Assembly: GCA_003569705.1 (NCBI GenBank)
Contig: BGOU01000008.1
Location: forward strand, 37,737 to 101,736
Direction: 5' to 3'
From: Nitrosarchaeum sp.
GTDB taxonomy: Archaea; Thermoproteota; Nitrososphaeria; Nitrososphaerales; Nitrosopumilaceae
Length of the DNA stretch: 64,000 nt
Shown in pieces: positions 1-8,365 of this stretch. The position numbers and the translations under genes are program-made. The notes beneath the pieces are model-generated. The model saw nothing but the letters and a program-made list of their open reading frames with translations. It searched no databases and had not been told where the DNA came from. Within the stretch, counting starts at the first letter, position 1, and every line of letters begins with the position of its first letter.

Positions 1-5
1 CAGAA

Positions 6-299
6 ATGAATTCTTATTTTATCAGTATGATAACTAATGAAATGCTAAAAGAAATTTGTGACAAAGTTGAAAATTCACTTGAGAATTATGTTATAGAGTA
101 TAAAGGACAATTATTTGAAAATGGCAGAATCATTGAAGGTATGGAAATACAGATAAAAAATCAATATGAAGATAGATTATCAGGGATGATTCTTGCAAAA
201 GGCGAGGACATTAAATTGCTGTCAGAAGAAGAACAAAGGTATATCAAAAACAGAATAAAAAACACACTAGAATTATCTAAAAGGCAATACGATGCCTAA
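6..299 (+). CDS. hypothetical protein, 97 aa
   Basis: I do not recognise this family. The protein is charged, mostly helical in appearance and has no signal peptide or membrane segment; the C-terminal half is rich in Lys and Glu. Its ATG lies five bases inside the window edge, so the true start could lie upstream. It runs towards the DUF151-type gene on the opposite strand, with about 23 bp between the two stops. Confidence 0.6.
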   Translation: MNSYFISMITNEMLKEICDKVENSLENYVIEYKGQLFENGRIIEGMEIQIKNQYEDRLSGMILAKGEDIKLLSEEEQRYIKNRIKNTLELSKRQYDA

Positions 300-322
300 T
301 TAGAAAAAAGGGGCACTGTTAC

Positions 323-820
323 TTAGTTGATTTTTGGAATCTGTTGAAGGATGCTCTTTTTGATCAGTATTGGGATGCTGTAAAATGTGGCAAGTGCTAT
401 TGCATCTGACGCCCTATGGTTTCTCAGAATCATTTCTTTTTTCCCAGTAAAATACAGATTTGCCCTTAACGCCTCACCGCTTTCATATATCCTGACTTTA
501 ACTAGAAACACCCCAGATTCCTCACAGATACGCTCAAGCATATCATACATTGACGGAATATCACTGCGTTTGCCCTCTTGAAAATCAGAGATATTTTTTG
601 CAACATCAACTGAAAATGCAGAGATGGGAAATTCTTTACCATCATTTGTTTTGAGAATTACTGCACCCATACCCAAATCGGTAATGCCTACGTTATCTAT
701 TGTTACAACTTCAGAGTCTTCATCCAAATCAGTGATTTGTATTTTAGATTTTACATGAGTTATTTTCCTCCATAAATCCAATAAATTATTGATAGTAGAT
801 GGTATGTTCATAATTTGCAC
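323..820 (-). CDS. bifunctional nuclease (DUF151/BFN) domain protein
   Basis: A 165-residue protein with the BFN (DUF151) core: a strand region ending GKEFPISAFS (about 61-70), then a helical stretch, and the hallmark HRASDAIALA at 135-144 followed by a hydrophobic strand (IPILIKKSI). Family members are small dimeric proteins; some show RNase/DNase activity and plant relatives act in stress signalling, but the archaeal role is not established. The first 25 residues are additional to the core. It is convergent with the 97-aa hypothetical gene and has no operon partner. The family call is firm; nuclease activity is only inferred from the family name. Confidence 0.8.
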   Translation of the reverse strand: MQIMNIPSTINNLLDLWRKITHVKSKIQITDLDEDSEVVTIDNVGITDLGMGAVILKTNDGKEFPISAFSVDVAKNISDFQEGKRSDIPSMYDMLERICEESGVFLVKVRIYESGEALRANLYFTGKKEMILRNHRASDAIALATFYSIPILIKKSILQQIPKIN

Positions 821-917
821 TATATAGCAAATTCATTCTTTTAAACCCTCGGTATCAGATAAATGATTTACAGATGGGTTATGGTAGAAATATAGAGATA
901 ATACCAATCAAAATAGA

Positions 918-1307
918 ATGCCAGAGGTAAATATCAAAGAATACGAAAAGAGATGCCAAGAATTACTAGAAGATGACGAAGTAAGATTTGCAGGTTTATT
1001 AGATGAGTTTGGAAAACTATTGGCTGGAGGATATAACAAAGATATAGACCCTAAATTGACAAAAGAACAACACGATGCAGTGTGTAAGGAATTGGCAGCC
1101 AGGGTTGAAAAAAGAAAAAAATATGACACTGAATTAGGACGTGTGAAATATTCTGCATCACGTAGAGAACATGTTGTAATAATGAGTTTTCCAATTTATG
1201 AAAAAGTAATAATGATAGTAGCAGAACCAAATGTCAACATGGATAGATTGGCATTTAGAATAATAGAAAAATTAGGAAGTCAATGGGATGAGTTTTTCGG
1301 AAAATAG
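918..1307 (+). CDS. DUF6659-like conserved archaeal protein, 129 aa
   Basis: The protein begins with an acidic helix, then a segment (DDEVRFAGLLDEFGKLLAGG) that looks like the first strand-turn of a roadblock/profilin-like fold. Later come VKYSASRREHVVIMSF and VIMIVAEPNVNMDRLAFRII. This order matches the small DUF6659-type proteins multiplied in ammonia-oxidising archaea, assigned here by pattern recognition only. A second, divergent relative lies at 9103-9483 (compare its YIRFVGIVGKGGELLA). It stands alone between two minus-strand genes. Function unknown. Confidence 0.7.
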   Translation: MPEVNIKEYEKRCQELLEDDEVRFAGLLDEFGKLLAGGYNKDIDPKLTKEQHDAVCKELAARVEKRKKYDTELGRVKYSASRREHVVIMSFPIYEKVIMIVAEPNVNMDRLAFRIIEKLGSQWDEFFGK

Positions 1308-1334
1308 ATTTCAGTTTTTGAGAAAATACAGTAA

Positions 1335-1679
1335 CTACATTATTGTTCTTTTAAAATCATTCATATCTGAAATTGTATGTGTCGTCTCATGACCTATATC
1401 GTGGATGGTTGCACCGTTGTATTTTTTTGTAAAAATTGTTCCAGTTGCAATTAGCACTATGCCTATCGGAGTAGTCACCGGTTCAGGAGCTAAAACTAGA
1501 GCCATGCCAATTTTTTGCATCTTTTTTCCTGGTGATGGTGCTTTTCGCGTACATCTCAATGACTGAGCAGTGGATTTATCGTCAAATTTTGCCATGTCTG
1601 TGTATAGTGTTGCTCTTCGCTTTGCAGAATCAGAAGCCTTGCGTACTTTTTCTAACCGTGCCTTTAGATGATCAGCCAT
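1335..1679 (-). CDS. hypothetical protein with one hydrophobic segment, 114 aa
   Basis: Not recognised. The N-terminal half is very basic (many Lys/Arg), followed by a hydrophobic, Pro/Gly-containing stretch at about 57-85 (MALVLAPEPVTTPIGIVLIATG) that could be a membrane segment or hairpin. The C-terminus carries HDIGHETTHT, a His-rich short motif of unknown meaning. It is convergent with the DUF6659-like gene, the two stops being 27 bp apart. Confidence 0.55.
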   Translation of the reverse strand: MADHLKARLEKVRKASDSAKRRATLYTDMAKFDDKSTAQSLRCTRKAPSPGKKMQKIGMALVLAPEPVTTPIGIVLIATGTIFTKKYNGATIHDIGHETTHTISDMNDFKRTIM

Positions 1680-1800
1680 AACTAGTAATTTAGAAAAATA
1701 TAGTTAAGATTCAATGATCAATATCGATTACTTGCAAGTCAATAAAGAATAACAAAGGACATGCAATTATACTAGGTTCAGAATAGATACAAAGACCATA

Positions 1801-2265
1801 TTGAAGGCAAAAAATTCCAAGAGACTAGAGTCAATCAAGGCAGCTCACCAGTCAGAAAAAGCAAGCTACAGTGCAAGAATGGAGGACTATCTTGAGGTAA
1901 TTTCAGAGTTGGTAGAATTAAAAGGGTATGCCACAACACTAGATATTTCAAGATACATGAATGTAAGTGCACCAAGCGTTACAAAGATGCTACAGAGATT
2001 GGAGGAAAACAAGCTATTAGAATATGAGAAATATCATGGGATTAATCTAACAAATAAGGGCATGCAGATAGCTTATGAGATAAGACAAAATCATGGAATT
2101 TTGTTGGAATTTTTTGAAATTTTAGGATTAAGTCATGAAACTGCAAATAAAGATGCAGAAGAAAGTGAACATCATTTGGATCCCAAAACAATAAAACAAT
2201 TAAGAAAATTTATCACATTTTTAAAATCAAATCCAAAAATTTTAGAAAATTTTAAAAATCCTTGA
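1801..2265 (+). CDS. DtxR/MntR-family metal-dependent transcriptional regulator
   Basis: A 154-residue iron/manganese-dependent repressor without the C-terminal SH3-like domain, as in MntR. A winged helix lies at about 41-75 (ATTLDISRYMNVS, then SVTKMLQRLEENKLL). The MntR-type metal ligands can be traced: Asp29 and Glu32 in the first helix (MEDYLEVI), a His in IRQNHGILLEFF, and Glu/Glu/His in AEESEHHL near 120-127. A TTG start is used; no ATG fits, and an AT-rich TATA-like stretch lies about 27 bp upstream, as for leaderless mRNA. The 3' end overlaps the convergent ATPase gene by 14 bp. It probably senses Mn or Fe; its targets are not visible here. Confidence 0.85.
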   Translation: MKAKNSKRLESIKAAHQSEKASYSARMEDYLEVISELVELKGYATTLDISRYMNVSAPSVTKMLQRLEENKLLEYEKYHGINLTNKGMQIAYEIRQNHGILLEFFEILGLSHETANKDAEESEHHLDPKTIKQLRKFITFLKSNPKILENFKNP

Positions 2266-3604
2266 GAAATATTTGAATGTCATTTTGAGATGACGCAAGT
2301 TTCATGAGATTTCTGGAAGCATCAGAACGTTTAGGAATTACTATCTCCCCTTTTTTACCAATTCTGACAGATGTGACATATTTGTTATTAGCATAAATAT
2401 CAGCATGCATTGAAGAATATTCTCTATCAACAGTTAGTAATAATGCAGTTTTTGATTCTGAAAAAGTAAATTCTACATCATCAGACATATTGGCAGAATC
2501 AGAATTTTTTTCAACAACATCGATGTGAATTTTGAGTAATTTTTCAATCTCATTTATGTTAGAGCCACCCTTTCCAATAATGGATGCCATGCATTGCTTG
2601 TCAACCATAACCTTCACCCGATTATCAGATAATATCTCAACTTCCACTCGAGGATCGAATTTCTTAAAAATGTCTCGTATTTTGTCTTCTGCAAGTTTTT
2701 CAATTCCAACTTTTTTCACTTTTTTTGAGACTGGAACTATGACATTTTCTTCACCAAATGTATAGATCTCATGCTCTAGTGTATCATCGGCAAAATTCCT
2801 AATCTCAATTACAGGTCTTGCCAAGTCAGATTCAGTCATGCCGGTTGGAACTTTTACTACAAGCTCCAAGTCATAGATTTTGCCAATATGTCCATCTTTG
2901 ACAAAAACTACAGTGTCTATAACATTTGGAATTATTCCAAGTTCGATTTTTCCAATAAAGCGCTGAATCGCATCCAATGGCGAGTTTGCATGTACTACAC
3001 CTACCATTCCCACACCAGTTAGTCTTAGATCAGCAAATGTGCGAAAGTCTTCTCGTCTTCGCACTTCATCAAAAATCGTATAATCAGGACGAACCAATAA
3101 TAAAATATCAGCACTATTATCAAAACTGCCATCTAGTTTTGTATATTGTGTGATTCCAGGATCCACTTGTAAATCACGTGGAGATTCAAATGTTTTTACA
3201 ATCTTTCCTGTATGGTGGTAAAAATTAGCCAGACTGGATGCCAGAGTACTTTTTCCAGAGCCAGGAGGACCAGAGATTATAATTCCCTCGGCTCTATCAG
3301 AAAATCTCTTCATCAACTCTTCAGATATTTCATAATCATCAAGGGTTAATTTCACAATAGGGTGAACTATAGTGATTTCAAACGCTTCAGAAAATGGAGG
3401 ATATGTAATGGCGATTCGATAATCATTGTATTGAATTACAGATGCACCATTCTTTGAGATTTCCACAGTACTTGAATCAAAAATTGTTGTAGTTTCTAAG
3501 ATTTGAGATGACATGAATTGCAGATATTCTTTGGTTAGAATTTCATCTGATAGTTTTGTCAGATTAAAAGATCCTGGCTTTCCTTTTTTTGCCATGGGAT
3601 GCAT
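2252..3604 (-). CDS. PilT-like secretion-type ATPase with C-terminal KH domain
   Basis: A 450-residue protein with an N-terminal beta-rich part, a VirB11/PilT-type ATPase core (Walker A GPPGSGKST at 112-120; Walker-B-like YTIFDEVRRREDF; His-box region MVGVVHANSPLDA) and a KH domain carrying the GxxG motif in SIIGKGGSNINEIE (about 335-350), then a small C-terminal beta domain. In many archaea the same ATPase-KH module is fused behind a PIN domain; here the PIN part is the separate upstream gene, 8 bp away and in another frame. Together they suggest an ATP-driven RNA-binding nuclease complex, though this is unproven. The second ATG (residue 4) could also be the start. Confidence 0.8.
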   Translation of the reverse strand: MHPMAKKGKPGSFNLTKLSDEILTKEYLQFMSSQILETTTIFDSSTVEISKNGASVIQYNDYRIAITYPPFSEAFEITIVHPIVKLTLDDYEISEELMKRFSDRAEGIIISGPPGSGKSTLASSLANFYHHTGKIVKTFESPRDLQVDPGITQYTKLDGSFDNSADILLLVRPDYTIFDEVRRREDFRTFADLRLTGVGMVGVVHANSPLDAIQRFIGKIELGIIPNVIDTVVFVKDGHIGKIYDLELVVKVPTGMTESDLARPVIEIRNFADDTLEHEIYTFGEENVIVPVSKKVKKVGIEKLAEDKIRDIFKKFDPRVEVEILSDNRVKVMVDKQCMASIIGKGGSNINEIEKLLKIHIDVVEKNSDSANMSDDVEFTFSESKTALLLTVDREYSSMHADIYANNKYVTSVRIGKKGEIVIPKRSDASRNLMKLASSQNDIQIFLKDF

Positions 3605-3612
3605 GTTTTCTT

Positions 3613-4080
3613 TTAATGTACACTCATTGTTTCAGAATCAAAAAATTTTAAAAATTCTAAAACAATATTTTTAGGCAGTGGTTTTACAAACACAGATTCC
3701 AATCCTTCTGCCTGTGCCACTAAATGCTGAACATTATCTGAGGTGTAAAGAGTTGCCTGATTTTGTTTTGCCACATCCTTAATTATTGCATCAATTCTTC
3801 CAGTACCTGCCATACGAATATCCTCAGAGGTGGGATGAGAGCCCTTAATCGATATAACCAAACCAAAATTAGCAGATATGTCTTTAAGTTTTTTTATTCC
3901 TTCCAATCCGATGAACCCCTGTTCTTTTTTCTGAGATGCTTGTGATTGTAATTCGTCAAAAACTGCCTGAGGAATTATAATTTCAGAATCTATGATATGA
4001 CCAGATTCAATTTGGGCAATCAATTGTCCATTAATTATGATACTTGTATCAACAACGATCTTTGACAAATTTTCTATCAA
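3613..4080 (-). CDS. PIN-domain protein (VapC-like ribonuclease fold)
   Basis: A 155-residue PIN domain. Acidic residues expected at the active site are visible: Asp in KIVVDTSIIING, Glu in PQAVFDELQSQ, Asp in GTGRIDAIIKD and Asp in TLYTSDNVQHL. It lies directly upstream of the PilT-like ATPase-KH gene, in the order PIN-ATPase-KH seen as one protein in other archaea. No antitoxin partner is present, so it is unlikely to be a VapC toxin; processing or quality control of RNA together with the ATPase is more plausible (inference). Confidence 0.8.
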   Translation of the reverse strand: MIENLSKIVVDTSIIINGQLIAQIESGHIIDSEIIIPQAVFDELQSQASQKKEQGFIGLEGIKKLKDISANFGLVISIKGSHPTSEDIRMAGTGRIDAIIKDVAKQNQATLYTSDNVQHLVAQAEGLESVFVKPLPKNIVLEFLKFFDSETMSVH

Positions 4081-4105
4081 TTTTTAAATGAATCTAGACC
4101 CTAAA

Positions 4106-4471
4106 TTACTTTGCCAAAATATCTGAAATGACTTTCAAGACATTGTTAAAATCAAATGGTTTTGAAATAAAAGAAATGGCGCCTGAATCCAAACATTGTT
4201 GGATGATTTTTTGATCATCACTAGCAGTAATCAGTATAATCTTAGCAGTGGGATTTTGTGTAATAATTTCTCTGACAACAGTAAGGCCATCTTTTTTAGG
4301 CATTGCTAAATCTAAAAGTAGCAAGTCAGGATTTACTTTGGAAAATAATTCTACAGCTTCTGCACCGTCTTTTGCATCTCCTACTATAGTATGATCACCA
4401 ATTGACAAAATATCTTTCAGAACTAGTCTAATGGCATCAGAATCATCTGCAATCATAATATTTGCCATCAA
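4106..4471 (-). CDS. CheY-like response regulator receiver domain
   Basis: A stand-alone receiver domain of 121 residues. The acidic pair (ADD at 8-10), the phosphoacceptor Asp54 in LLLDLAMP, the conserved Thr in LITASDD and Lys in SKPF near 104 are all present. There is no output domain, so it must act by protein-protein contact or as a phosphate shuttle. It lies 34 bp downstream of the Hpt gene on the same strand, and both are divergent from the histidine kinase at 4924. Confidence 0.93.
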   Translation of the reverse strand: MMANIMIADDSDAIRLVLKDILSIGDHTIVGDAKDGAEAVELFSKVNPDLLLLDLAMPKKDGLTVVREIITQNPTAKIILITASDDQKIIQQCLDSGAISFISKPFDFNNVLKVISDILAK

Positions 4472-4505
4472 ATCATCATAGATTTCACGTAATTAAAAAT
4501 GTTGA

Positions 4506-4862
4506 TCAATGAGTAGAGAGGATTTTGGAAATTCTTTGTTTTATTTTATCCAGATTGTAATTTGAATTAGTCATTGAATTTTTCATTTCGTCAACTGCAT
4601 CTATTAGCGATTCAAATATTTCATCAGTAATAGCACCATCCATGATCTTTTTTAATACAGAATCAAGCAAAGAAGACAAACGCCCCACCTCTTCTTTTCC
4701 CATCATTGGTGCCAATCCTTTGATTTTATGAGTGGATTTTTGAAGTTTTGCGGCATTTGCAGATACATCCAGACTACTATGACAAAAATTCAAAATATTT
4801 TGAATTTCTGAAATTTCATCATTGATTTCAGCAGTGGCGATTTTGAGAAATTCATCAGACAT
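4506..4862 (-). CDS. Hpt (histidine phosphotransfer) domain protein
   Basis: A single 118-residue Hpt four-helix bundle. The phospho-accepting His45 sits in THKIKGLAPMMG, matching the HxxKG signature. It starts 62 bp from the divergent membrane histidine kinase and precedes the CheY gene, so the likely chain is kinase to receiver to Hpt or Hpt to CheY. The kinase itself has no receiver domain, so direct pairing is an inference from location. Confidence 0.88.
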   Translation of the reverse strand: MSDEFLKIATAEINDEISEIQNILNFCHSSLDVSANAAKLQKSTHKIKGLAPMMGKEEVGRLSSLLDSVLKKIMDGAITDEIFESLIDAVDEMKNSMTNSNYNLDKIKQRISKILSTH

Positions 4863-4890
4863 GCCAGATAGTTTGATAAAATCAACCCAT

Positions 4891-4900
4891 TATTTTTATA
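4891..4900 (+). promoter_or_regulatory. TATA box of the histidine kinase gene
   Basis: TATTTTTATA, 24-33 bp before the kinase ATG, is the expected distance for an archaeal promoter of a leaderless mRNA. No Shine-Dalgarno sequence precedes the ATG. Confidence 0.5.
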
Positions 4901-4923
4901 CCCTCTGTTAGATTTCAGAGATT

Positions 4924-6807
4924 ATGAAGATTATCAACAAGACTTACCTGTTAGTAACAATTCTAATTATTGCAGCAGTCATCAATTTGACATTACTTTA
5001 TCAGAGAGAACAGATAGATAACTCTGAATCATATTCCATCATCAAAGCAGGAGATCTTAAAGTACAGACAGAGTCTATTTTAGGATTAGCTGTATCCGTG
5101 GCAAACGGAAATGTTGGTGATAAAGATGAATTAAATGTAGAAATAGAAAATGTAGATTCAGTACTCGTCATGTTAAAAAACGGTGGGTCGGTTAACGGAC
5201 AAACAATACAAAAAACTCCTCCCACAATAACATCAGAGTATAATAAAGTAGTAACATCATGGAATACATATAAAGAAAAAGCATTGAACGTAGAAAAAAC
5301 ATCAGTGTTTGATAAAGAAGCCACAAACGCAATGAATTATGTACTACAAAAAAATAGTGAACTAGTTTTATCAACAGATTCATTATCTAAAGAATTATCA
5401 GATTTAGGAAGAGATTACAACAGACACAAAGAAATTGCCAATGAATTAGAAAAATCTGCAAAAGAGATAGGACAGCAAACTTTGTTAATTTCAATTGGAG
5501 AAGAAGAAAATACACAAGAAAAATTAAAGAAAGAAAGACTAGGATTTGAAATAGGTCTACGAAAATTATTAGGCATTTCAACAAAAGAACTAGATGTACA
5601 AAGCATAGGACAAAAACATGAGGTATTAATCCAAATTCCAAGAGAAAATTCAAATGAATTACGAAAACTAGATCCACTATGGGAAGCATTACAACCTAAA
5701 ATCAGCGTTCTTGAAGAAAGGGCATTACTATCTCCAAATTTTGATTCAGCAAAAAAAGAAATGAAAGATGAAAAAGTAGTTTTATTTTCAGAGATCGATA
5801 ATTTATTAAATTCTTGGAACGCACAAATCACCCATAAGGGTAATCAAGAACAATTAATCGTTGAGATTTTATTAATTATAGATATAGCAATATTCTTTCT
5901 AGTACTTTATGTTATTAGAGAATCTCTTTTACCTCTAAGATTAATCACAAATGCACTTTCAGGAATCAAAGAAGGGGCATATAGTGAAAAAATAAAATAC
6001 ACCAAGGGAGATGAGATAGGAGAATTAGTAGAGACATTTAACACAATGTCAGATACGATTAAAGAAAAAGAAGAAGAAACTAAAAAAACAGAAATTGCAA
6101 AAGATGAATTTTTAGCAATGATCACTCACGAATTAAAAACTCCACTAGTTCCCATTCAAGGATATGCAGATATTTTACTTAGTGAGCATTTAGGAAAATT
6201 AACAGACAAACAAAAAGAAAGAATAGAAATTATCAAAAGCAGTTCAGAAACACTACTATCATTAATATCAGATTTACTTGATGCTCAAAAACTAGAATTA
6301 GGTCAGCTCAAAATGAGAAAGGAGAATATCAACATAAATGACACAGTCACACATGCAATAGAAGTATTTTTGCCACAAGCACAAAAGAACAAAATACAAA
6401 TTATTTCAAACATGGAAGACTTTTCAATAGAACATGATCCAGTAAGAATAAAGCAAGTCATGACAAATTTAATTAAGAATAGTTTGACTGCCGTAGAATC
6501 AGAAAAAGGAAAAATCGAGATATCAATGAAAAATATGCCCCAAGAGATTCAAATCATAGTAAAAGATAACGGAGTGGGCATTCCATTAAATAAACAAAGT
6601 GATCTATTCAAGAAATTTTATCAGGTTGATGCATCACTGACAAGGGAAAAAGGTGGAAGTGGTTTAGGATTGTCAATATGCAAAGGCATAATAGAAAATC
6701 ATGGAGGTGCAATCACGGCAAAGAGCACACCAAATCAAGAAACGGTATTTACAGTCATACTACCAAAAAAAGAAGGGTCAGGAAAATCCCCAATAGGACT
6801 TGCTTAA
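4924..6807 (+). CDS. membrane sensor histidine kinase (HAMP-HisKA-HATPase)
   Basis: A 627-residue kinase. A first membrane helix at about 6-26 and a second at about 312-332 (LLIIDIAIFFLVLYV) enclose a 285-residue, Glu/Lys-rich, probably helical outside domain without a family I recognise. A HAMP linker follows (LLPLRLITNAL to TFNTMSDTI), then HisKA with phosphorylated His402 in ITHELKTPLVP. The HATPase domain carries an N box (NLIKNSLTAVE, about 515), a G1 box (DNGVGIP, about 548) and a G2 box (GGSGLGLS, about 578). It stands divergent from Hpt and CheY genes, which are its likely partners. The signal sensed is unknown. Confidence 0.92.
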   Translation: MKIINKTYLLVTILIIAAVINLTLLYQREQIDNSESYSIIKAGDLKVQTESILGLAVSVANGNVGDKDELNVEIENVDSVLVMLKNGGSVNGQTIQKTPPTITSEYNKVVTSWNTYKEKALNVEKTSVFDKEATNAMNYVLQKNSELVLSTDSLSKELSDLGRDYNRHKEIANELEKSAKEIGQQTLLISIGEEENTQEKLKKERLGFEIGLRKLLGISTKELDVQSIGQKHEVLIQIPRENSNELRKLDPLWEALQPKISVLEERALLSPNFDSAKKEMKDEKVVLFSEIDNLLNSWNAQITHKGNQEQLIVEILLIIDIAIFFLVLYVIRESLLPLRLITNALSGIKEGAYSEKIKYTKGDEIGELVETFNTMSDTIKEKEEETKKTEIAKDEFLAMITHELKTPLVPIQGYADILLSEHLGKLTDKQKERIEIIKSSSETLLSLISDLLDAQKLELGQLKMRKENININDTVTHAIEVFLPQAQKNKIQIISNMEDFSIEHDPVRIKQVMTNLIKNSLTAVESEKGKIEISMKNMPQEIQIIVKDNGVGIPLNKQSDLFKKFYQVDASLTREKGGSGLGLSICKGIIENHGGAITAKSTPNQETVFTVILPKKEGSGKSPIGLA

Positions 6808-7188
6808 AGAAAACAAACTCTCTTAACTAAAATCACTCACTCTCTTGAAAAAATTGGTTTTTTGCAATAGTCATTAATGAGTCATGAAAATGATAAAAAC
6901 GCTGAATTTTACGCAAATTGTGCCCTATATTTTGAATTCTTGCGTAAAAAAGGGAATAGTGACGATAATTTTGAGGATGAATACTACTTCACCATGCCTG
7001 CAATATCAAATCATTAAAGCAAATAATTTACGAATCTCAATTAATATTGGTTTTTTACGGATTTCACATTACAAGAATTTGCAGTCAAAATATAGCCATA
7101 CCAAAGATATGATTCTCAATATCATGATAATTTCAGTCTGATCAAATACAAATTGCAGTGGAACCGTAACCAATGATTATAGAGTGCC
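6808..7188. other. intergenic region with inverted repeat and TTTACG motifs
   Basis: No convincing gene: the only open frame (6884-7141, plus) has no family resemblance and odd composition. The stretch contains a 10-bp perfect inverted repeat and, in all, four copies of TTTACG or its complement CGTAAA at 6908, 6943, 7027 and 7054, then a small hairpin near 7110-7126. It leads into the uracil-DNA glycosylase gene and may hold its control region. Confidence 0.4.
6907..6949. repeat. 10-bp perfect inverted repeat, 23-bp spacer
   Basis: Arms TTTTACGCAA (6907-6916) and TTGCGTAAAA (6940-6949). The spacer is too long for a simple operator half-site spacing of one turn but equals about three helical turns centre to centre, so two copies of a protein could bind. 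Function unknown. Confidence 0.55.
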
Positions 7189-7812
7189 TTGAGGAAATGC
7201 ATGATGAAAGAGGATGACATGAATTCAGAATTAGAAATAACAAGACAAAAGGTAATAAAATGTACAAAGTGCGAACTCTCCAAAACAAGAACAAACTCAG
7301 TACCAGGTAAAGGAAATTTTCAATCAGATGTGATTTTTGTGGGAGAAGCACCTGGTAGAAATGAGGATAAAAAAGGTGAGCCATTTGTAGGAATTGCAGG
7401 ACAAAGGCTTACCATTGCATTAGAGGAGGCAGGGATATCAAGAGAGTCAATATACATTACAAATGTTGTAAAGTGCAGACCTCCAAACAACAGAGTTCCA
7501 ACAATTTCTGAAAGAGATACATGTCATGATTATCTTCAAAAAGAAATTGCCATAATAAAACCAAAAATAATATGTATTTTGGGAAATACTGCATTTAATT
7601 CAATTTTAGGCGGATCAGAGATTACAAAATATAGAGGCAAAATTGTAAAAAAAGACAATCAGTTTTATTTTTTGACAGTTCACCCAGCAGCCACAATTTA
7701 CAACCAAAAATTAATCACCATTCTAAAAGAAGACATTATCAAATTATTTGATTTGATCAGAGAGTTAAAAAATGGCAAACAAATTTTAGCAGATATTGAC
7801 TATACTACCTAG
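7189..7812 (+). CDS. uracil-DNA glycosylase, family 4-like
   Basis: Removes uracil from DNA as the first step of base excision repair. The first motif is GEAPGRNEDKKGEPFVG; the C-terminal motif is HPAATIYNQ. Four cysteines are spaced like the Fe-S ligands of family 4 enzymes: CTKCELS near the start, then Cys in KCRPP and one in ERDTCHDY; the assignment of ligands is tentative. The open frame begins at 7189, but the ATG at 7219 (MNSELEITR) is the better start by family length. The gene overlaps the alkyladenine glycosylase gene by 17 bp, making a two-enzyme base excision operon. Confidence 0.87.
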   Translation: MRKCMMKEDDMNSELEITRQKVIKCTKCELSKTRTNSVPGKGNFQSDVIFVGEAPGRNEDKKGEPFVGIAGQRLTIALEEAGISRESIYITNVVKCRPPNNRVPTISERDTCHDYLQKEIAIIKPKIICILGNTAFNSILGGSEITKYRGKIVKKDNQFYFLTVHPAATIYNQKLITILKEDIIKLFDLIRELKNGKQILADIDYTT

Positions 7813-8356
7813 AGCATTTTATTCACGTGATACTGTTACAGTTGCAAAAAGTTTACTAGGAAAAAAAATAGTACGAAAGATAGGGAAACAAGAGATTTCA
7901 GGAACAATCATAGAAACAGAAGCATACAGACATGCAGATGACCCAGCAAGTCATGCATTTAGAAAAATTACTGAGCGAAACAAAGTGATGTTTGACGAAG
8001 TTGGAAAGGCATATGTCTATTTTACCTATGGAATGCATTATTGTTTTAACATAGTTGCAAAAAGTCCAAAATTTGAGGCAGGTGCAGTGTTAATTCGTGC
8101 AATTACACCTGAAAAAGGAATAGAAGTGATGGAAAAAAACAGAGGCATAAAAGATAGAAAGAAACTCACAGACGGTCCTGCAAAGTTAACTCAGGCATTA
8201 GGAATTACCAAAGAGCACTATGGGGTGGACTTGACTGCAGATGCAAAATTATTCATTGTTGATGGAGTAAGGTCTGGGAAAATAATTGCCAGTCCCAGAA
8301 TTGGAATAAAAAATGCGACAGACAGATTGTGGAATTTCAAAATATCAATAAGATAA
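7796..8356 (+). CDS. DNA-3-methyladenine glycosylase (AAG/MPG family)
   Basis: A 186-residue glycosylase that removes alkylated purines. Family landmarks: ARxLLG-like start (VAKSLLGKKIV), catalytic ETEAY (IIETEAYRHADDPASHAF), AYVYFTYGMHYCFNIV, VLIRAITPEKG, DGPAKLTQALGI and PRIGI. A TTG start at 7796 is used; the next Met lies inside the catalytic core, so no better start exists. It overlaps the 3' end of the uracil-DNA glycosylase gene, which suggests coupled translation. Confidence 0.9.
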   Translation: MTILPRAFYSRDTVTVAKSLLGKKIVRKIGKQEISGTIIETEAYRHADDPASHAFRKITERNKVMFDEVGKAYVYFTYGMHYCFNIVAKSPKFEAGAVLIRAITPEKGIEVMEKNRGIKDRKKLTDGPAKLTQALGITKEHYGVDLTADAKLFIVDGVRSGKIIASPRIGIKNATDRLWNFKISIR

Positions 8357-8365
8357 AACTAGAAT

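Noticed and set aside
3613..4080. VapC toxin of a toxin-antitoxin pair
   Set aside because: No antitoxin-like gene is beside it; context is the ATPase-KH gene.
6884..7141. Open frame of 85 codons on the plus strand downstream of the histidine kinase
   Set aside because: Composition is unlike a protein of this genome, there is no family pattern, and it covers the inverted repeat and motif cluster; treated as non-coding.
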